A stretch of 64,000 bases of DNA from Glandiceps talaboti (taxonomy: Eukaryota; Hemichordata; Enteropneusta; Spengelidae). Under the pieces are notes generated by a model. It worked only from the letters and a program-made list of their open reading frames with translations, searched no databases and had not been told where the DNA came from. The first letter of the stretch is position 1. Each line of letters begins with the position of its first letter. The DNA is taken from contig NC_135566.1 of NCBI RefSeq assembly GCF_964340395.1, positions 10,664,501-10,728,500 of the forward strand, in the 5' to 3' direction. The position numbers were made by a program, and so were the translations under genes. Below are positions 10,770 through 32,300 of this stretch, piece by piece.

Positions 10770-13026
10770 CTACCAGTTGATTTTCAGATTCTTGGGTAAA
10801 TCCTGGTGACTAAGTTCATCAAATGCTGTTGTGTCCTTAACCTCTGTTTGATAGAAAGCAAGTACGTCATTCACACTTTTCAAATCATTCAACTGATAAC
10901 TTGTTGGCGCATGCCTAAATGCTTCTATACATTCTGTGAGAATCTGGGGAAAAAGTACAAAAAAAGAAATTTCTTACTAATATTCTGTAGAGAGAATTGA
11001 TTCTGACATTTAACATTTGTATGTAATGTCTAATCATTTGCTAAAGAATATTTCACTGCTCAAATTCTGTCCTTTTCAAGGTGAATATATAACTCCTTAG
11101 AGTTCTAGCAGTAGCAGCTCTGATTTGTCTAGGAACGTAACATTCAATTATCCATTCAGATTGAGAAGTCATTCAATCAATTTGATCAACAGATGGTAGT
11201 GTAAATATATACTAGAAGCACCTCATGTTTACCTTATATTTTAGGAGTGGGTCAGTCAATCCAACATTCCTCCAGTCATCAGTGTCTGGATGTAAAGATT
11301 TTGTTATAGATTCTAATTGATCGTGTACATCTCCTGATGGTTTATACACCTTCTTCACTACCTTCGGCCTAAAAAAAGAGATGTAACTTCATCAGTTGTA
11401 TCATATATCCCATTTTATGTTTATTCAAATCATTGAGTTGGGTGCAATGTTGTCAAATGCAGAAGAATTGACAAGTAGTTGTACCAGGTAATATTAGCAT
11501 TGATTGATTCTGTACAATTACTTACAGGGATATATTACTGATCAAGCATTGTTAGATTTGCGAGAAAACCTACAAAATATATTTGCAATGTTCAATGTGC
11601 ATGCAGGATGCAATGTGAATGCTGTATTTCTATGCACATCCATATAATAGCCCTCAAAATAGACATATTACCTGGCAATTATGAATGGTTTCTCCTGTAC
11701 ACCTGGAATGGCCATATACTTGGCCTCCACCACCTCAGGATCAGTTTCATCAACATCATCACTAGCAGGAGCACTTCCATACATTAATTTTTTTAACCAT
11801 GATCGTTCACGATGATCTATATTATCTGCATAATGCCTAATTATTGGTTGTGAGGTAAGCACCTGATTAGCCAAAGGGAGAAAAAAAAAGCACATAAGTG
11901 AAAGTTGTTCCATCACTTGGCATTAAGTAAATGCGTGAATGTGATGTTGAAGTTCCCAAAAAACTACCATATGTTTCACAGTTTGTAGCATGTATTCCAT
12001 GTCGTCCAAGTACCACTGACTGTATCCATGTAAGTCGTTTAAGTGAGAACGGGGTAGGACCAACTCGGCCCATTGCCAACTCGTCCCATCGCCAACTCGG
12101 CCCACGTGATTGCCAACTCGGCCCATTCACATGCCAACTCGGCCCATTTACATGCCAACTCGGCCCACGCACGTCATGACGAAAATGTTTGTGTCATTTA
12201 AAGCCAGGGTCTTGAGTCGATGACGTGATAATATCAAATACTAGTAATATTCATATAATCAGAGAAAAAATCCCTTGCTCCAAGCACCGACATCGGTATA
12301 CTACTATACTACTTGTAAAGACACTATGGATTTACATACTAGTACATATACAATGTAGATCGCATGAATTTACTGAAGGACTAAATATCTATAGTCAAGT
12401 TGGCAGAGAGTGGGCCGAGTTGGCAGAGAGTGGGCCGAGTTGGTGGGCCGAGTTGGCAGACGGTGGGCCGAGTTGGTGGGCCGAGTTGGAAATGGGCCGA
12501 GTTGGACGTGCACCGTGAGAACACTATACTGTACCTGTTTACCCACAAAGCTATCAATACCTATCACATATAAAATGTCTGCCCCAGTAAAATGGACGGC
12601 TGTTCGGTGTATAACTCTTTTTTTTTTTTAAATTTATTTATTGTAATATCTATACTTCTGTATCTGATCGGTTTTTTTAAAAAATGTATTCTAATTTCTT
12701 GTATATATTCATTTTTCTTTTCTTTCTATATAATACTTTAACAGTATAGAATCGAAGAGAATACCATAAACGATGCAATGCACTGCAGCCTGCAGGCGTG
12801 GAGTAATACATAGTTTCCAAACTGCAATATTACAATGTAGTTCTTGTCTAGGAATAGTTACATCCCCCGGAATACATGAAGCCCCACCCCATCATATTAC
12901 ATGTGAAAGAAGGAATTCCGTTTACTTTTAATGTTGTACGTGATATCTTACCCGGTATGAATTATTTAGAATGCAACGGGAATTTCTAGCAAAGGATCTC
13001 TGCAGCGCACACATGGAGGCAGCCAT
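10770..13026 (-). CDS. MRPL50: Mitochondrial ribosomal protein mL50
   Basis: Four exons on the minus strand: 13026-12952, 11862-11672, 11368-11233 and 10943-10770. They total 576 nt, giving 191 aa with closed phases and GT/AG junctions. The best conserved part is the C-terminal half: VYKPSGDVHDQLESITKSL followed by a Trp-containing segment, then DPLLKYKILTECIEAF and VNDVLAFYQTEV, ending NLKINW. Human MRPL50 has [45 protein letters not shown] and NLKITWSY at the same places. The first 25 residues start MAASMCALQRSFARNSRC, basic and Ser/Ala-rich, as expected for a mitochondrial import signal. It is a component of the mitoribosome large subunit with an acyl-carrier-like fold. It is divergent with DGCR8, and intron 1 carries two opposed minisatellite arrays. 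Confidence 0.92.
12058..12170. repeat. Minisatellite array A in MRPL50 intron 1
   Basis: Five to six copies of CCAACTCGGCCCA (one variant, CCAACTCGTCCCA) with short spacers of varying length, ending ..GGCCCACGCACGTC. It is GC-rich against an AT-rich background. The same unit occurs in opposite orientation about 230 bp to the right. Confidence 0.9.
12397..12510. repeat. Minisatellite array B, reverse complement of array A
   Basis: Six copies of TGGGCCGAGTTGG, the exact reverse complement of the array A unit, ending in GGACGTGCAC, which mirrors the GCACGTC flank of array A. The pair could fold into a long hairpin within the MRPL50 pre-mRNA. Confidence 0.9.
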
Positions 13027-14613
13027 CTTGCGTGTTAAAGCCTCGGTATGACGTAATGTCAAAGGTTATGAGAATATTCCAAATACTTGGGAATTAATGA
13101 TTACTTTGAAATGTTTGGTTCGGCAGATCACATTCTCACTTTGGGTAAAAATGGTTACAAATCTATTTTTCGAATGAAAAAGTTAAATGCAAAATGTGCA
13201 CTCGTTTTCTTTAATACAAGTTATAGTTATGGGTTTCCTTCGATATCGTGACCACCCCTGTCTGGTGTGTCGAATAAACCATGTCCTTGAAACCCCCACA
13301 AACCATCCGAAGAGCAGTGCAGTGTCTCTCCTCACGTTCTAATGTAATTTCGAATCTTGGTAACAGTTTTTTTTTAATGAAATTCAGCAGCTTAAGGTAA
13401 TTTAGACAACAATTGTAGTGGGTATATGAAAACATCGACCGTATCACGTCACATTTCGGTAGTCTGTTGGAGGATTGTATGACCCAAATAATATGATTTG
13501 CATTTGGACCCTGCACTGAACGTCGGCGAAGCTGAAACAAGGACTCTCGTAAACCGCTTGCACAAGCAATCCTTCAAATCGTCGTGGCGGCCAGGTAGTA
13601 AGTAGATGTAGACAAGCAAACGCCCAACCTACCTTCACTTCTTTGTTTCGATATTTTGCTAATTTATTTTTGTGTTAAAATAATTTCGGCTTTTCACACG
13701 TTGCCAGGAAACGCCCTGGCATTACATATATATAATATATCCATGGATATATTGCACTCCTGATCCTATGCCTGACACACACACACACACACACACACAC
13801 AGTCTCTTCGGTATTGAGAGCATGCAAAGCATGGATTTTTTCAATTAACTATTGTAGTTTTCAAAATGTAAACAAAGGAGTTTCATAAAAATCATCTTAA
13901 AAGTTAATAACTTATATATAATTACTTACAGTCACGTGTGATTCTAATATTATCTATTAAAGAGCACAAAACAGGGTGGTTTTTATTGAGGTCACACAAA
14001 TGTAAATGTGGTATATAAATGGGTGTTAGGTCGTTATGTATATGTAATTGCACATAATACCAGCAACCTTACAGCTCTGTTTACCCATGTTTTATTTGGA
14101 TTTTATTTGCTTACCTTCTTCAAACAAGTAGCTTTGAAGTGACGTGTAATAAAAGCGACTGACTGTACTGTTGTTTCCAGTAGTGAAGACAGAGTTTGAT
14201 GTATTGCATCTGTCTTTGTTAATGAAAAGCGCAGTACAATCAGCCGTAGTCATCGAACGAACGAACGAACACGATCATCGAAGGAGATACAAGGTCACTG
14301 GATTTTTGCATTTTCATTTGGTACCCCATTTCAACATTTATACTGTTGGTAAGATCTTAATGGTATGACTTTTTACTTTATCACAGATAATCACTTGTAC
14401 TTGTAGCCACTATCATCCTTAAACAGACACACAGTTCTGCTGTCAGTAAACCGAGTGTTCCTGTGAGTGAATGTCCGTCGTGTCAGATCTTCTTGTTTTT
14501 CTTATGCTGGTAAACAGTGTTAAACATTACAGAAATTTATTAAATGTTCTAAATGCACGCTGTAAATAGTACATATCAAGAAAGAGCAAAATTTGCATGG
14601 TGAAATAACAATT
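13027..14613. promoter_or_regulatory. Divergent intergenic region, MRPL50 to DGCR8
   Basis: Must hold both promoters and both 5' UTRs. A (CA)n microsatellite lies at 13772-13800. A non-coding first DGCR8 exon could lie here, since the ATG at 14614 is far from MRPL50, but I cannot place it. Open frames at 13211-13638 on the minus strand look like nothing I recognise. Confidence 0.5.
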
Positions 14614-23328
<8,715 letters not shown>

Positions 23329-24829
23329 AGACACAAGTACTTCTGTCCAGTCAATTTCTGCAAGTGCAATGTATGAAGTGTTTTTGAGTGATAATTGAGT
23401 CTATAGAAACTTAACTCCAACGTTGTCCTTTCTTATATACTTACATTTACTGAAGGCCTTCAAAATGTATTGCAGTCATTATGTCTAGAATTTACCAAAG
23501 TCAAGGTTACATCGACAACCTCAATTTTGTTTGATTTCGTTTGTTGTTCAAGTGAATGCCGTGAAACAGATGATATCAGTCAATTTAATCAATTTTTGCA
23601 AACATATCAACAAAGTTTATGGCATTATTTGTGTCCATGTACATGTACTTTGTGAAAGTGTACATTCAAGCCATTGGATACCCTTCACCAGTATGCACTC
23701 TAAGCCATCACAACTCACTATTCACACACAAAGACATTTCTTGATGACCCACCAACATTTAACAGTCACTTTTAAAATGTGGGGATTCAGAGCAAAATCC
23801 AATTTTTATGATGTTAACCCTTAAAATATTTTGTCATTTGAGGACACACTGCCCCTCACTAAGAGTAACCCTCAAGATATCAAGGTCTTCTGACGGACCT
23901 TATTGATCCCCCACCCCCTTGACTTAGTGAAGGGCCAGCTGTGTTTTCAATTGCCTACCCAGCAACAATACTGTAAACGGAAGATTGACATAAAATAGAT
24001 CAGTATTATTTAGATGTGGTAACCAACTCATAATACTGTTTATCTATGTAATGTTACAATCTACATGTAACAAATATTTGAAAATTTTACATTTGATGCA
24101 TGTCATATCTTATCATAAACATGCACAGATTGTTTTTGAAAGATGTAGAAATTATTTTTAAAAATACACTGTACATTGTATACATGTTTAGTCAGGAGTG
24201 ATAACAACAGAGAGCCCTTGTACAGAGTTAGACAATTATACAAATAATACTTGTGTGTGTGTATAAACACAAACAAATACAATCTGAGGTCTTATCAGGA
24301 AAGAAAAAAACGCACAAATTACATGATTGAAAAGATATTTTATGAAGAAAGTATCCAGGAATTCTGAATATATTCCCAGCTACTTTTGCCAAAATATTAA
24401 CCAATAGATTCATTGAAGGAGCACAAAGTGAGTTTGCAAACATTTTAATTTAAATGAAAATACTTAGTTTAAACTGTGATTAAACTATTTTAGTATAATG
24501 TTAATCTTGATGCATGCCTAAAATGGCATTAAAAACATCTAGTGTTGTTAGCACGGTAGACAATAATCATGAAGTATGTGGGTTATACTTCCACGGCATA
24601 ATAGCAGTTTCCTTGACATTTCAGTATAGATACGATAAATAATGAGTAATGTCATTGTATTGTTAATGTATTATGCTTAAATATATCAGGTGTTAATTCT
24701 GTCAGTAGCAAGTAATGGTTAACTATGGCTTTAATAGTTACTAGAAAACTACTACTAATCTTCATTTGTCCAAGTAAATTTGGAAATTTGTTGAATGGTC
24801 GCCACAAGAGCAGTGCCCTAGTTTTGAAG

Positions 24830-24875
24830 AAACAGGAGGAAACCGGAGTACCCGGGGAAAACCTGCATTGTTTGG
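24830..24875. repeat. Dispersed motif GAAACCGGAGTACCCGG
   Basis: The block around 24837-24853, followed by ggaaaacctgc, is a motif I recall as recurring in many marine invertebrate genomes, probably as part of a short interspersed repeat. Only one copy is seen here, so its element boundaries cannot be set. Confidence 0.4.
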
Positions 24876-25845
24876 CAGGGTCAAACTATGGATACCTTTA
24901 AATATGATATTAACAGGTACCAGGTTGTCAAGAATTACCTGCAGCAAACATTTAATATACCCCCTTTACAGTTGCAATGCATATAATTCATCATTTGACT
25001 TCTCTGTCTACTTCTGTCTGTTCTCCAGCTGTTTAGAATAAGTGATGAAATCACTAAGTAGTTTTGTCATCAGTAATTCTTGAGTCTGTACTCATCCAAT
25101 ATTATCACAAAAAATACATTATTTATGAATGTTTGGTATAGGATAAATAAATTCTGAAGTTATGTCTTACCTGAAATTTTGTAACCTTTCCATCTGTGTT
25201 TCATATGTATTTGTAATATGCTAATAGTTAGAATTTTTTCCCTAAAGTGGCAGAGTCTGTAACCACAGTCCCTCTATCACTGAGGCCCAATTTGTGTCCA
25301 AACTCTGTGCATGTAAATTAAAATGCACTTATTTCGTACAGATTTACATCACACAGATTAATACAGTTATGTAGAAGTAAATGTAAATCTGCACAGCATG
25401 TGAGAGGTGATTTATTATAAGCAACAATGCTTGGTAATTAAGAATGGTGTTTACAAATAGCTTGATAACAGTGAGTTACATTGTCCATGTATCTGAATTC
25501 CGAATGATATCGCTCAATAATTACACACTATTCAGGATATTGTTACGGTTGATATTAATAACACAACTATCAAAATAAAACAACCGGTAACCGGTGAAAA
25601 CCATAAAGTTACAGACTGTGCCCCTTTAATGAAGCAATATTGATGAAATAAACCAAGGATTAGACTACCTGAAAGTAACATTTTGCCTTTTCTACTTGAA
25701 GTGCTTTGTCAAACTGTCCATTCACTTGCCATTACTACTATGTAGTGTTATTATCAGCTTATACAACACATACGTTGTTGTGAAATCAGAATTTCATTAT
25801 ACCAGGTTTTACTGTCTAGATGAATATTTCCAAGGAAAGTGATGA

Positions 25846-26138
25846 TTAAAGTGGCTGCCATATGGATGAGGATTTGGTATTTATTTTGGATTTTTAATTT
25901 AGAAAACGATGTTATACATCCTGCTTGACTAATAAATATGTAAAATGTTTGTTATTGTACATACAATAACAGACTTTTACACACTTTTTGGCTTTTTGCA
26001 ATGTATTGAGTTACAATCACCGACTTGGTCTATGTTCTTTCACATTGAGTTTTCAAGTAGGAAGCTGTGACAAAATTGTTTTATCAATTAAAAAATCCAA
26101 AATAAATACCCAATCCCTCATCCATATGGCCACTTTAA
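25846..26138. mobile_element. TTAA-flanked foldback MITE, copy 1
   Basis: Flanked by TTAA on both sides (25846-25849 and 26135-26138). It starts AGTGGCtgCCATATGGATGAGG and ends in the reverse complement (..CATCCATATGGCCACT). The arms pair over most of the element and the centre is the palindrome GTTATTGTACATACAATAAC. TTAA target sites are typical of piggyBac-type elements. No coding capacity, so it would depend on a transposase supplied elsewhere. Confidence 0.8.
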
Positions 26139-29100
26139 GGATTTTAGATTTTGTAATGTAAATTTAGAAATATTTCTTTACATGACAAAGAAGTTATTTT
26201 GAAGCTAGTACTAGAAGCAGAAAGTAATGAATATTAATAGCTGATAAGTGATTTTTTGTATATTTTTCATTTTAATAGAGCCATATGTTGTATGTTGTCA
26301 GGAGCATGTGTTGGAATTATTGTGAGTATAACTCAGAGTATTTCCCTACAACAGTACTCAGTTCTGAAGCACATTTTTTTAATGATTTATGACCTGAATT
26401 TGTTGAAGTAAGTGGTGTTTGTTCATATGTGATGGCTTTGATGAAGTGAAATCCCGACTTTATATTTACCTGATATTTTATCATAGATTTGAAATTACAT
26501 AGGATTGGAAATGGTTTGTATTTGAAGTCTTCGTCCAATAAGCAATATTTTAGTTTTTACCAAATATACATGTATCCCACAATAATCATTATAGTTATTA
26601 AAGTTATTTGAAACTCAAATGTCAATGGGTTGCTATTCCTCACATTCCAAAAAATTAAAGAAGCATGGTCAGCAACTCCAAACAACTGAGTGTTTTTCAT
26701 CATTTTTGTTTCCAAATAAGGGTTTACTTATATTTAGCATTTGCTGTTCCTTGTCCAAGGGCTGATGGCCACTGGCAGGACTACTACCCTATGAACTGCT
26801 GTGAAGCTGTGGTATAATATGCAAGAATAAAATGGTGTCATTTTATTCATATAATATGGGAATACTGTGTCACAGTGGTTTGTATGGTGGGAGTTTTGCC
26901 AGTGACTGCTGGTCATTGAAAAAGTGGCTGTGAAGGGTAAAATGTGAGTAATTTTTTGTTTGGAAACAAAAATTACAAAAAATACTTACAAGTTGCAGCC
27001 CATGTCCCTTTAAACTATGACGTTTTTTCTTTTCAAACGAAAATGATATAATATTATGTAATACTTTGACCACAAAGTTTGAGAGTAAAATTAAAAATGA
27101 TACATATTTCACAAATTTTGCTCCATATATACACATCTCAATACTACCACACCTTCACTCAATATTTTATACTATTGAAGTATTATAAGCAAAGGAAAGA
27201 TGACTCAAATTGCAGTACTGCATTCCGAATAATTACTTTTGAAGAGTACATCAATATGCACTCTAAAGTGTCACAATAAATTGTGTTAGAATTCTTATCT
27301 CAGAAAGCTAACATGTGTAAATATGTACTTCTCAGTATTTTAAGTAATAGAAAGTGTGCAAACATATTAATTTTAGCTATGTATTGCAGTCTTCATTGAT
27401 GTAACACTATTTATGTAGACATAAATTGGCTTATGAATACAAAATTCATCTAGCTACAAACTAGCTTTTTGCTTAACTAACAAGTCAATAAAAATGTACA
27501 CCACACTTGTACTTGCATGTCATGGAGTTCTGTCTTATTATCCAAGAGTACCAATTTATGCATATTGTAATTTTATTGAGGCTTCCAGTGCATCTTGATA
27601 TGCTTAAACTTAATTTTATGCAAGTTATGTTATTTTTGAGATTAGCATGTACGTGTTTTGTACCCATTCAGTAATTCCAATCAGCTTGTTTTTTACATAT
27701 CTTTGTAGACTACTAAATACAATACTTCATCATGTTCATGAATTTGTATCCCGGAGTGATGCAACATGAGTGATTCAATTTTGAATTGAATGAACTTATT
27801 ACTATCAATTTCACTATTATATAGATATTTGTCTTATCAGAACAAGACAAGTAGCGACAAAGGCTTAGGTCACAAGTATTTTCTGGCGAAATGAAGAAAA
27901 ATATTGGAGAATAACATAGCAGCGCCAGTAATATCAAAGAAAAATTGGGGAAAGTAATGGCAATGTTGAACGTTTTGACTCATATTTCAAACACAGCAGA
28001 ACCAGTGATGTAGACACGTGATGTAGTGACATAGACACACATTGTTGTGAAGTAGAACAACCAGAGTATATATTCCATTTTTTTTCAACTTGGCTTGTGC
28101 ATGGGATAATTACAACTTGTTTTGAACGTGCCTGAAATATGGACACTTCCAAGCCAGGTTAACTAGCCACCACTGATGTAAGAGTATTCTGAAAACAGGT
28201 ATCTGTGGTGAAATTGGTATTAATACTAGTAGGAAGAGTGGAATAGTAACCCTGAATGTGGTCAGAGTCAGTATTTACAGTTCAATGATATCCAGAAATA
28301 GAGTACAAAGATAGAAGGTTTTAGTAATGCGATATTTGACAATTGTTGCCATGCAATAATTTATTTGTGACTTGTATGTATGTAGTAGGGTGTGTTGTAG
28401 AGTTGTAATCTAAATGTACAGATAGGATTGTAATAAACTACTTTAGAAAACCTCACATGTGGTACCAATGCTTTGCGTGAGTGACTCATGAATTCTGTCG
28501 TCGTCCCCCCCCCCCCCATGTTAGATAACCCTTCTTTAACACCTTGAATAATTAATATGGCTACCACATTATCTTTGCCATCATCTCTTGAACTCTTTTC
28601 TTTTAGAGTTGTACATGTTAGCATACCCCATACCAGTTGACTTGGATGGCTGCCATGTATGCTGTTATTGTGTTTACTGGTTTAAAAAAATTGCTGTCAG
28701 GCCTTTAAAAAATTGTTTGGTTCCAGTTACCTGATCGCACCTAGCTTTTCACTTCCGACCCTAATTTGTTTTTATGCATAACACAATATGAGAAAGAAAT
28801 AATAAAATCTCAAAAAATTGTGAAGTATGTGTCACAAGAAATAGTGGATGCGGAAACTTACATCAGCTGAAAAAGACAAAATAAAACTGTTCTTCCAATC
28901 TGTAATGGCTGTACATCAGACAGGAAAAAATAAACAACACAGTACAGAGACTATTTGGAAAACAATGGAAAACCTAAAACTAGACACTCACACAGAAGAA
29001 AAAAATCTATCTACCCAACCTATTCTAAATTGAACGTAAATCGGAACCGCGCAATTTATTTTATCATGGTGCTTGGGTGGTTGAAAAAAAAAATGTCCAA

Positions 29101-29142
29101 ATCATCCAGCCCGACCACGACCCTCGAAATCAAATGGTTTAC

Positions 29143-29178
29143 ACATAGACCCTACACCAACGTTGGTGTAGGGTCTAT
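29143..29178. promoter_or_regulatory. 36-bp perfect palindrome just upstream of CHFR
   Basis: CATAGACCCTACACCAAC followed at once by its exact reverse complement, with no loop, ending 160 bp before the CHFR ATG. Near copies with a small loop (ccatagacc..ggtggaGGGTCTATGG) occur at 53748-53776 and 60550-60578, and a half copy at 30090-30104. It may be the ends of a short transposon family, or a cruciform or dimer-binding site. Confidence 0.6.
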
Positions 29179-29338
29179 GGTTTACCTCAGCAAAATCGGT
29201 ACTGATGACATCACTGGAGAAAATAATGAATGACTCACGACGAACAAACTTGTCCATACAAGTCTTCAACTTTGACCTCTTGTATGTTTTGAGCATTGAA
29301 TTTTTGAGCAGACTCCGTCACTTGTAAATATCTACAAA

Positions 29339-32300
29339 ATGAGCACGACAGGTGATGCCTGGGCACAGCTGATATCTTCGTTAGACTTCGACTTCCCCCC
29401 AGTTCTGATCACCAATGATGAATTCACTATTGGTCGCGCGAAAGGTAATGTAACGTTACTAATGGTACTTTAATACAATTTACAATACAGGAAACAAAAT
29501 CAAGGCGGGTGTAGTGGGGTTTGGTTTAAATAAACTTTACGGGGGGGGGGGGGGTTAACAACGCATGGATGTGTATAATTGTGTATATTATAAGTACGTC
29601 TGATGTGTTTACTGTCGGAAAGCCCATAATCTAAGCTGACACCACCAAGCAAGTGATCAGAGATCAAAGACAATAATAGCAATCTCTATAGTGGTCTGGA
29701 TGTATTAGTGCCCTCAGACATCCATGTTACATTCTGCCACTGGTACTATTAGTATTACTAGTATAAAGACATTACATACATGTAAACATTGTACATTAGT
29801 TAGAGGAATAGAATAGTGATATATTAAACCTTGTAAATATGATAATGTATGTCATAAACATAACATGTCTACAATGAACTATTATTTTCTATTATATATT
29901 TATTTTGAATCCAGCCTGTGACTTATCCATTGATGATAACAAAATGGTGTCGGGCAAACATTGCAAAGTGATACGGGATAGGGATTCCAAGAAAGTGTGG
30001 CTGGAAGATTCAAGGTATTAAGTTTAATATTAAAGTTAGGCCAAATAAAAAAAAATAGTCTGTGTCCTAGTTTAAGCAGTGGAGGGTCTATGGTTTAAGC
30101 CGCCGACCCTAAAAACTTTTTACGTGCAAAAAGGTAAAATTATGACAATTACTTCTATTTCCCAGTAAATTTTCTTGCCAAAGTACCTTTGGTCATTTTT
30201 TTTAAAATCACATTCCAGACAGAAACGATGTCATTTCAGTCTATAACAGTACAGTCTGTATATTGTGTTTGTCTACTTCTGAATCACATAATTATCTTCA
30301 TTTACTTCTTCTACACCTCATCAACTGTTACAAAAGTATTGTGCAACCAATGAGTATCTTGTCATTGGGTCAATCAAAGTAATTTTTAAAAAATGTAACT
30401 TGAAATCCCAACCTACCTAGTCATGTTATCAGAAACAAACGTTTTTTTGGGGTTTTTTTGCTATATGACTCAGGCCATCAAATAACGTTTTGAGAACATA
30501 TATTGTAGAGGTCATGAGTTACTGAGTATATAACATAATATGTGTATAGAATACACAGTCTAGCCTACATGTATAACATAATTAGCTCAATGGAACATAT
30601 TGTTAATTTTTTCAAGCCCAAGCACCATGTAAGACTCACCTTTAGTAAGCAGAATTGCCGGAGGGTCTGGTAGACTACTGTACATTACAAACTATACTGA
30701 TTATGTTAATAAATGTACATCTTAGGAACACAAGGCCCAGGAATACTTAATGTGTACATTTCATGAATTTTTACATTTTTAAATATTATTCAGAACCATA
30801 CAATTCTAGCCAAGTTACAGACAGAATCTTAGTGTAAAGTTACCACTTATATCATGGTGCACATAGAATGATGACCATGTTCTATGCCCTGAACCACAGT
30901 AATGATTAAACTCTGTATATGACCTTTGTTTATCTTTTCTGTCACTTCAATTTACAGCACAAATGGAACAATTATTAACATGAAGACTAAAGTTTCCAAG
31001 GGCCAGGTAATAATAGTATAGTCTCGCTGCCAAACTTTTGACTATCATCCCTTTAGCTTTGTAAGGCACACGAAGTGCGCCCTGAGTGGTGCAGCTGCAA
31101 GAAGTGAGGTACCCTCTCTTCTCGCAGCTAAGCCACTCGGCATACATACAAAGATTAGGGACGATAGTCATGAGTCTGGCAGAGAGACTAATAATAGTAT
31201 TCATTTCCACCATTATCATAAGCTGGCAAAGAGTAATTATAAATATTGTTTCATCAAGATTTCCCCAAATTTACCTACAAATATTGAAATCCTTAATACA
31301 TCTGTTCACTAAAGTTATTTTCTCTTAATATTTACCTTTGAAATATGTTTCTGTCTGCTCTGCAGAACTCCAGTTTACATATTTTACAAGTTTCATGTTC
31401 AACCCAGCATTGCGGTTGCTGTCTACAGATAGATTCCCGTTTAAAATTAAACATAATATGTGCTGCAGTCATTTGTAAATTACCCTCTATATATGTAAAT
31501 TATCCTCTGTATATGTGAATTACATCTATATATGCAAATTAGCCTTTCTATATGTAAATTATCCTTTTTATACAAAGTATCATCTATATATGTAAATTAC
31601 CCTCTATATATATGCAAGTATACTTAAAACAAGCAAATGTGTATACACATGGTTTTACTAACTTGATAATTATCATCCAGCAACATTTTGATTTTTTTTC
31701 ATTTCAGAGAGTAGAAATACATCATGGTGATGAACTACACATTGTATTCCGCAAGGATCAGGAAGAATCAAGTAAGGAGAACCTATATTCCAATTCAGAA
31801 TGAGTAAATTAGTATGCAGTTAGAATGAACTTTTGCCCAAAATGTGCACATGACATGAAAATATCTTTATTTGTGTATGTTATGCCTACGAGAAAAACAA
31901 TGTATATGCATGACATTATACAAAGATGTTACAACAATATGACAAACTGAACTCTAAATATGCAATGATAGACTGAGTAGAAATATTCCTATAGACCCAG
32001 GAGTTCACATCAGGGTCTGTACATACCTGAGCATTTAAAAGATTATTCTTAAAATAGTGTGTAATTAAATCATTGAAGCTTGAACCCTTCTGTGTTATTC
32101 AACCACTTCGTTATTCTTCTTCTTCCAGATGTAGCTTTTTTATTTCAAGACATGGCCATCCTTGAGAATGAAATGTCAGAGGAGACATTGGAATACAGTG
32201 ATATTGAAAAGTCAGGTGTGTTAACGAAATGACAATGATTTGATAGTGATATATACTGTCAGGTTATTTTACCTTTGATGTGTTATATTAAACATCACCA

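Larger units (their letters stand above)
23329..29338. other. Intergenic region, DGCR8 to CHFR
   Basis: Contains the DGCR8 3' UTR of unknown length, a TTAA-flanked foldback element (25846-26138), the dispersed motif near 24835, a poly-C run (28506-28517) and the CHFR promoter with a perfect palindrome at 29143-29178. I could not support any further coding exon. Open frames at 28848-29233 lack similarity and splice context. Confidence 0.55.

Noticed and set aside
11867-12518. Gly-Pro-Ser-Trp repeat open frames
   Set aside because: They run through the opposed minisatellite arrays inside MRPL50 intron 1 and are not conserved proteins.
13211-13638. Minus-strand open frames between MRPL50 and DGCR8
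   Set aside because: No similarity that I recognise and no matching splice partners; likely chance frames in promoter DNA.
14593-14613. Earlier DGCR8 start at 14593
   Set aside because: That codon is TTG, not ATG. The first in-frame ATG is 14614, and the ATG at 14597 is out of frame and stops after three codons (a possible tiny upstream frame).
28848-29233. Overlapping open frames upstream of CHFR
   Set aside because: Short, no recognisable similarity, and the second runs through the palindrome at 29143-29178.
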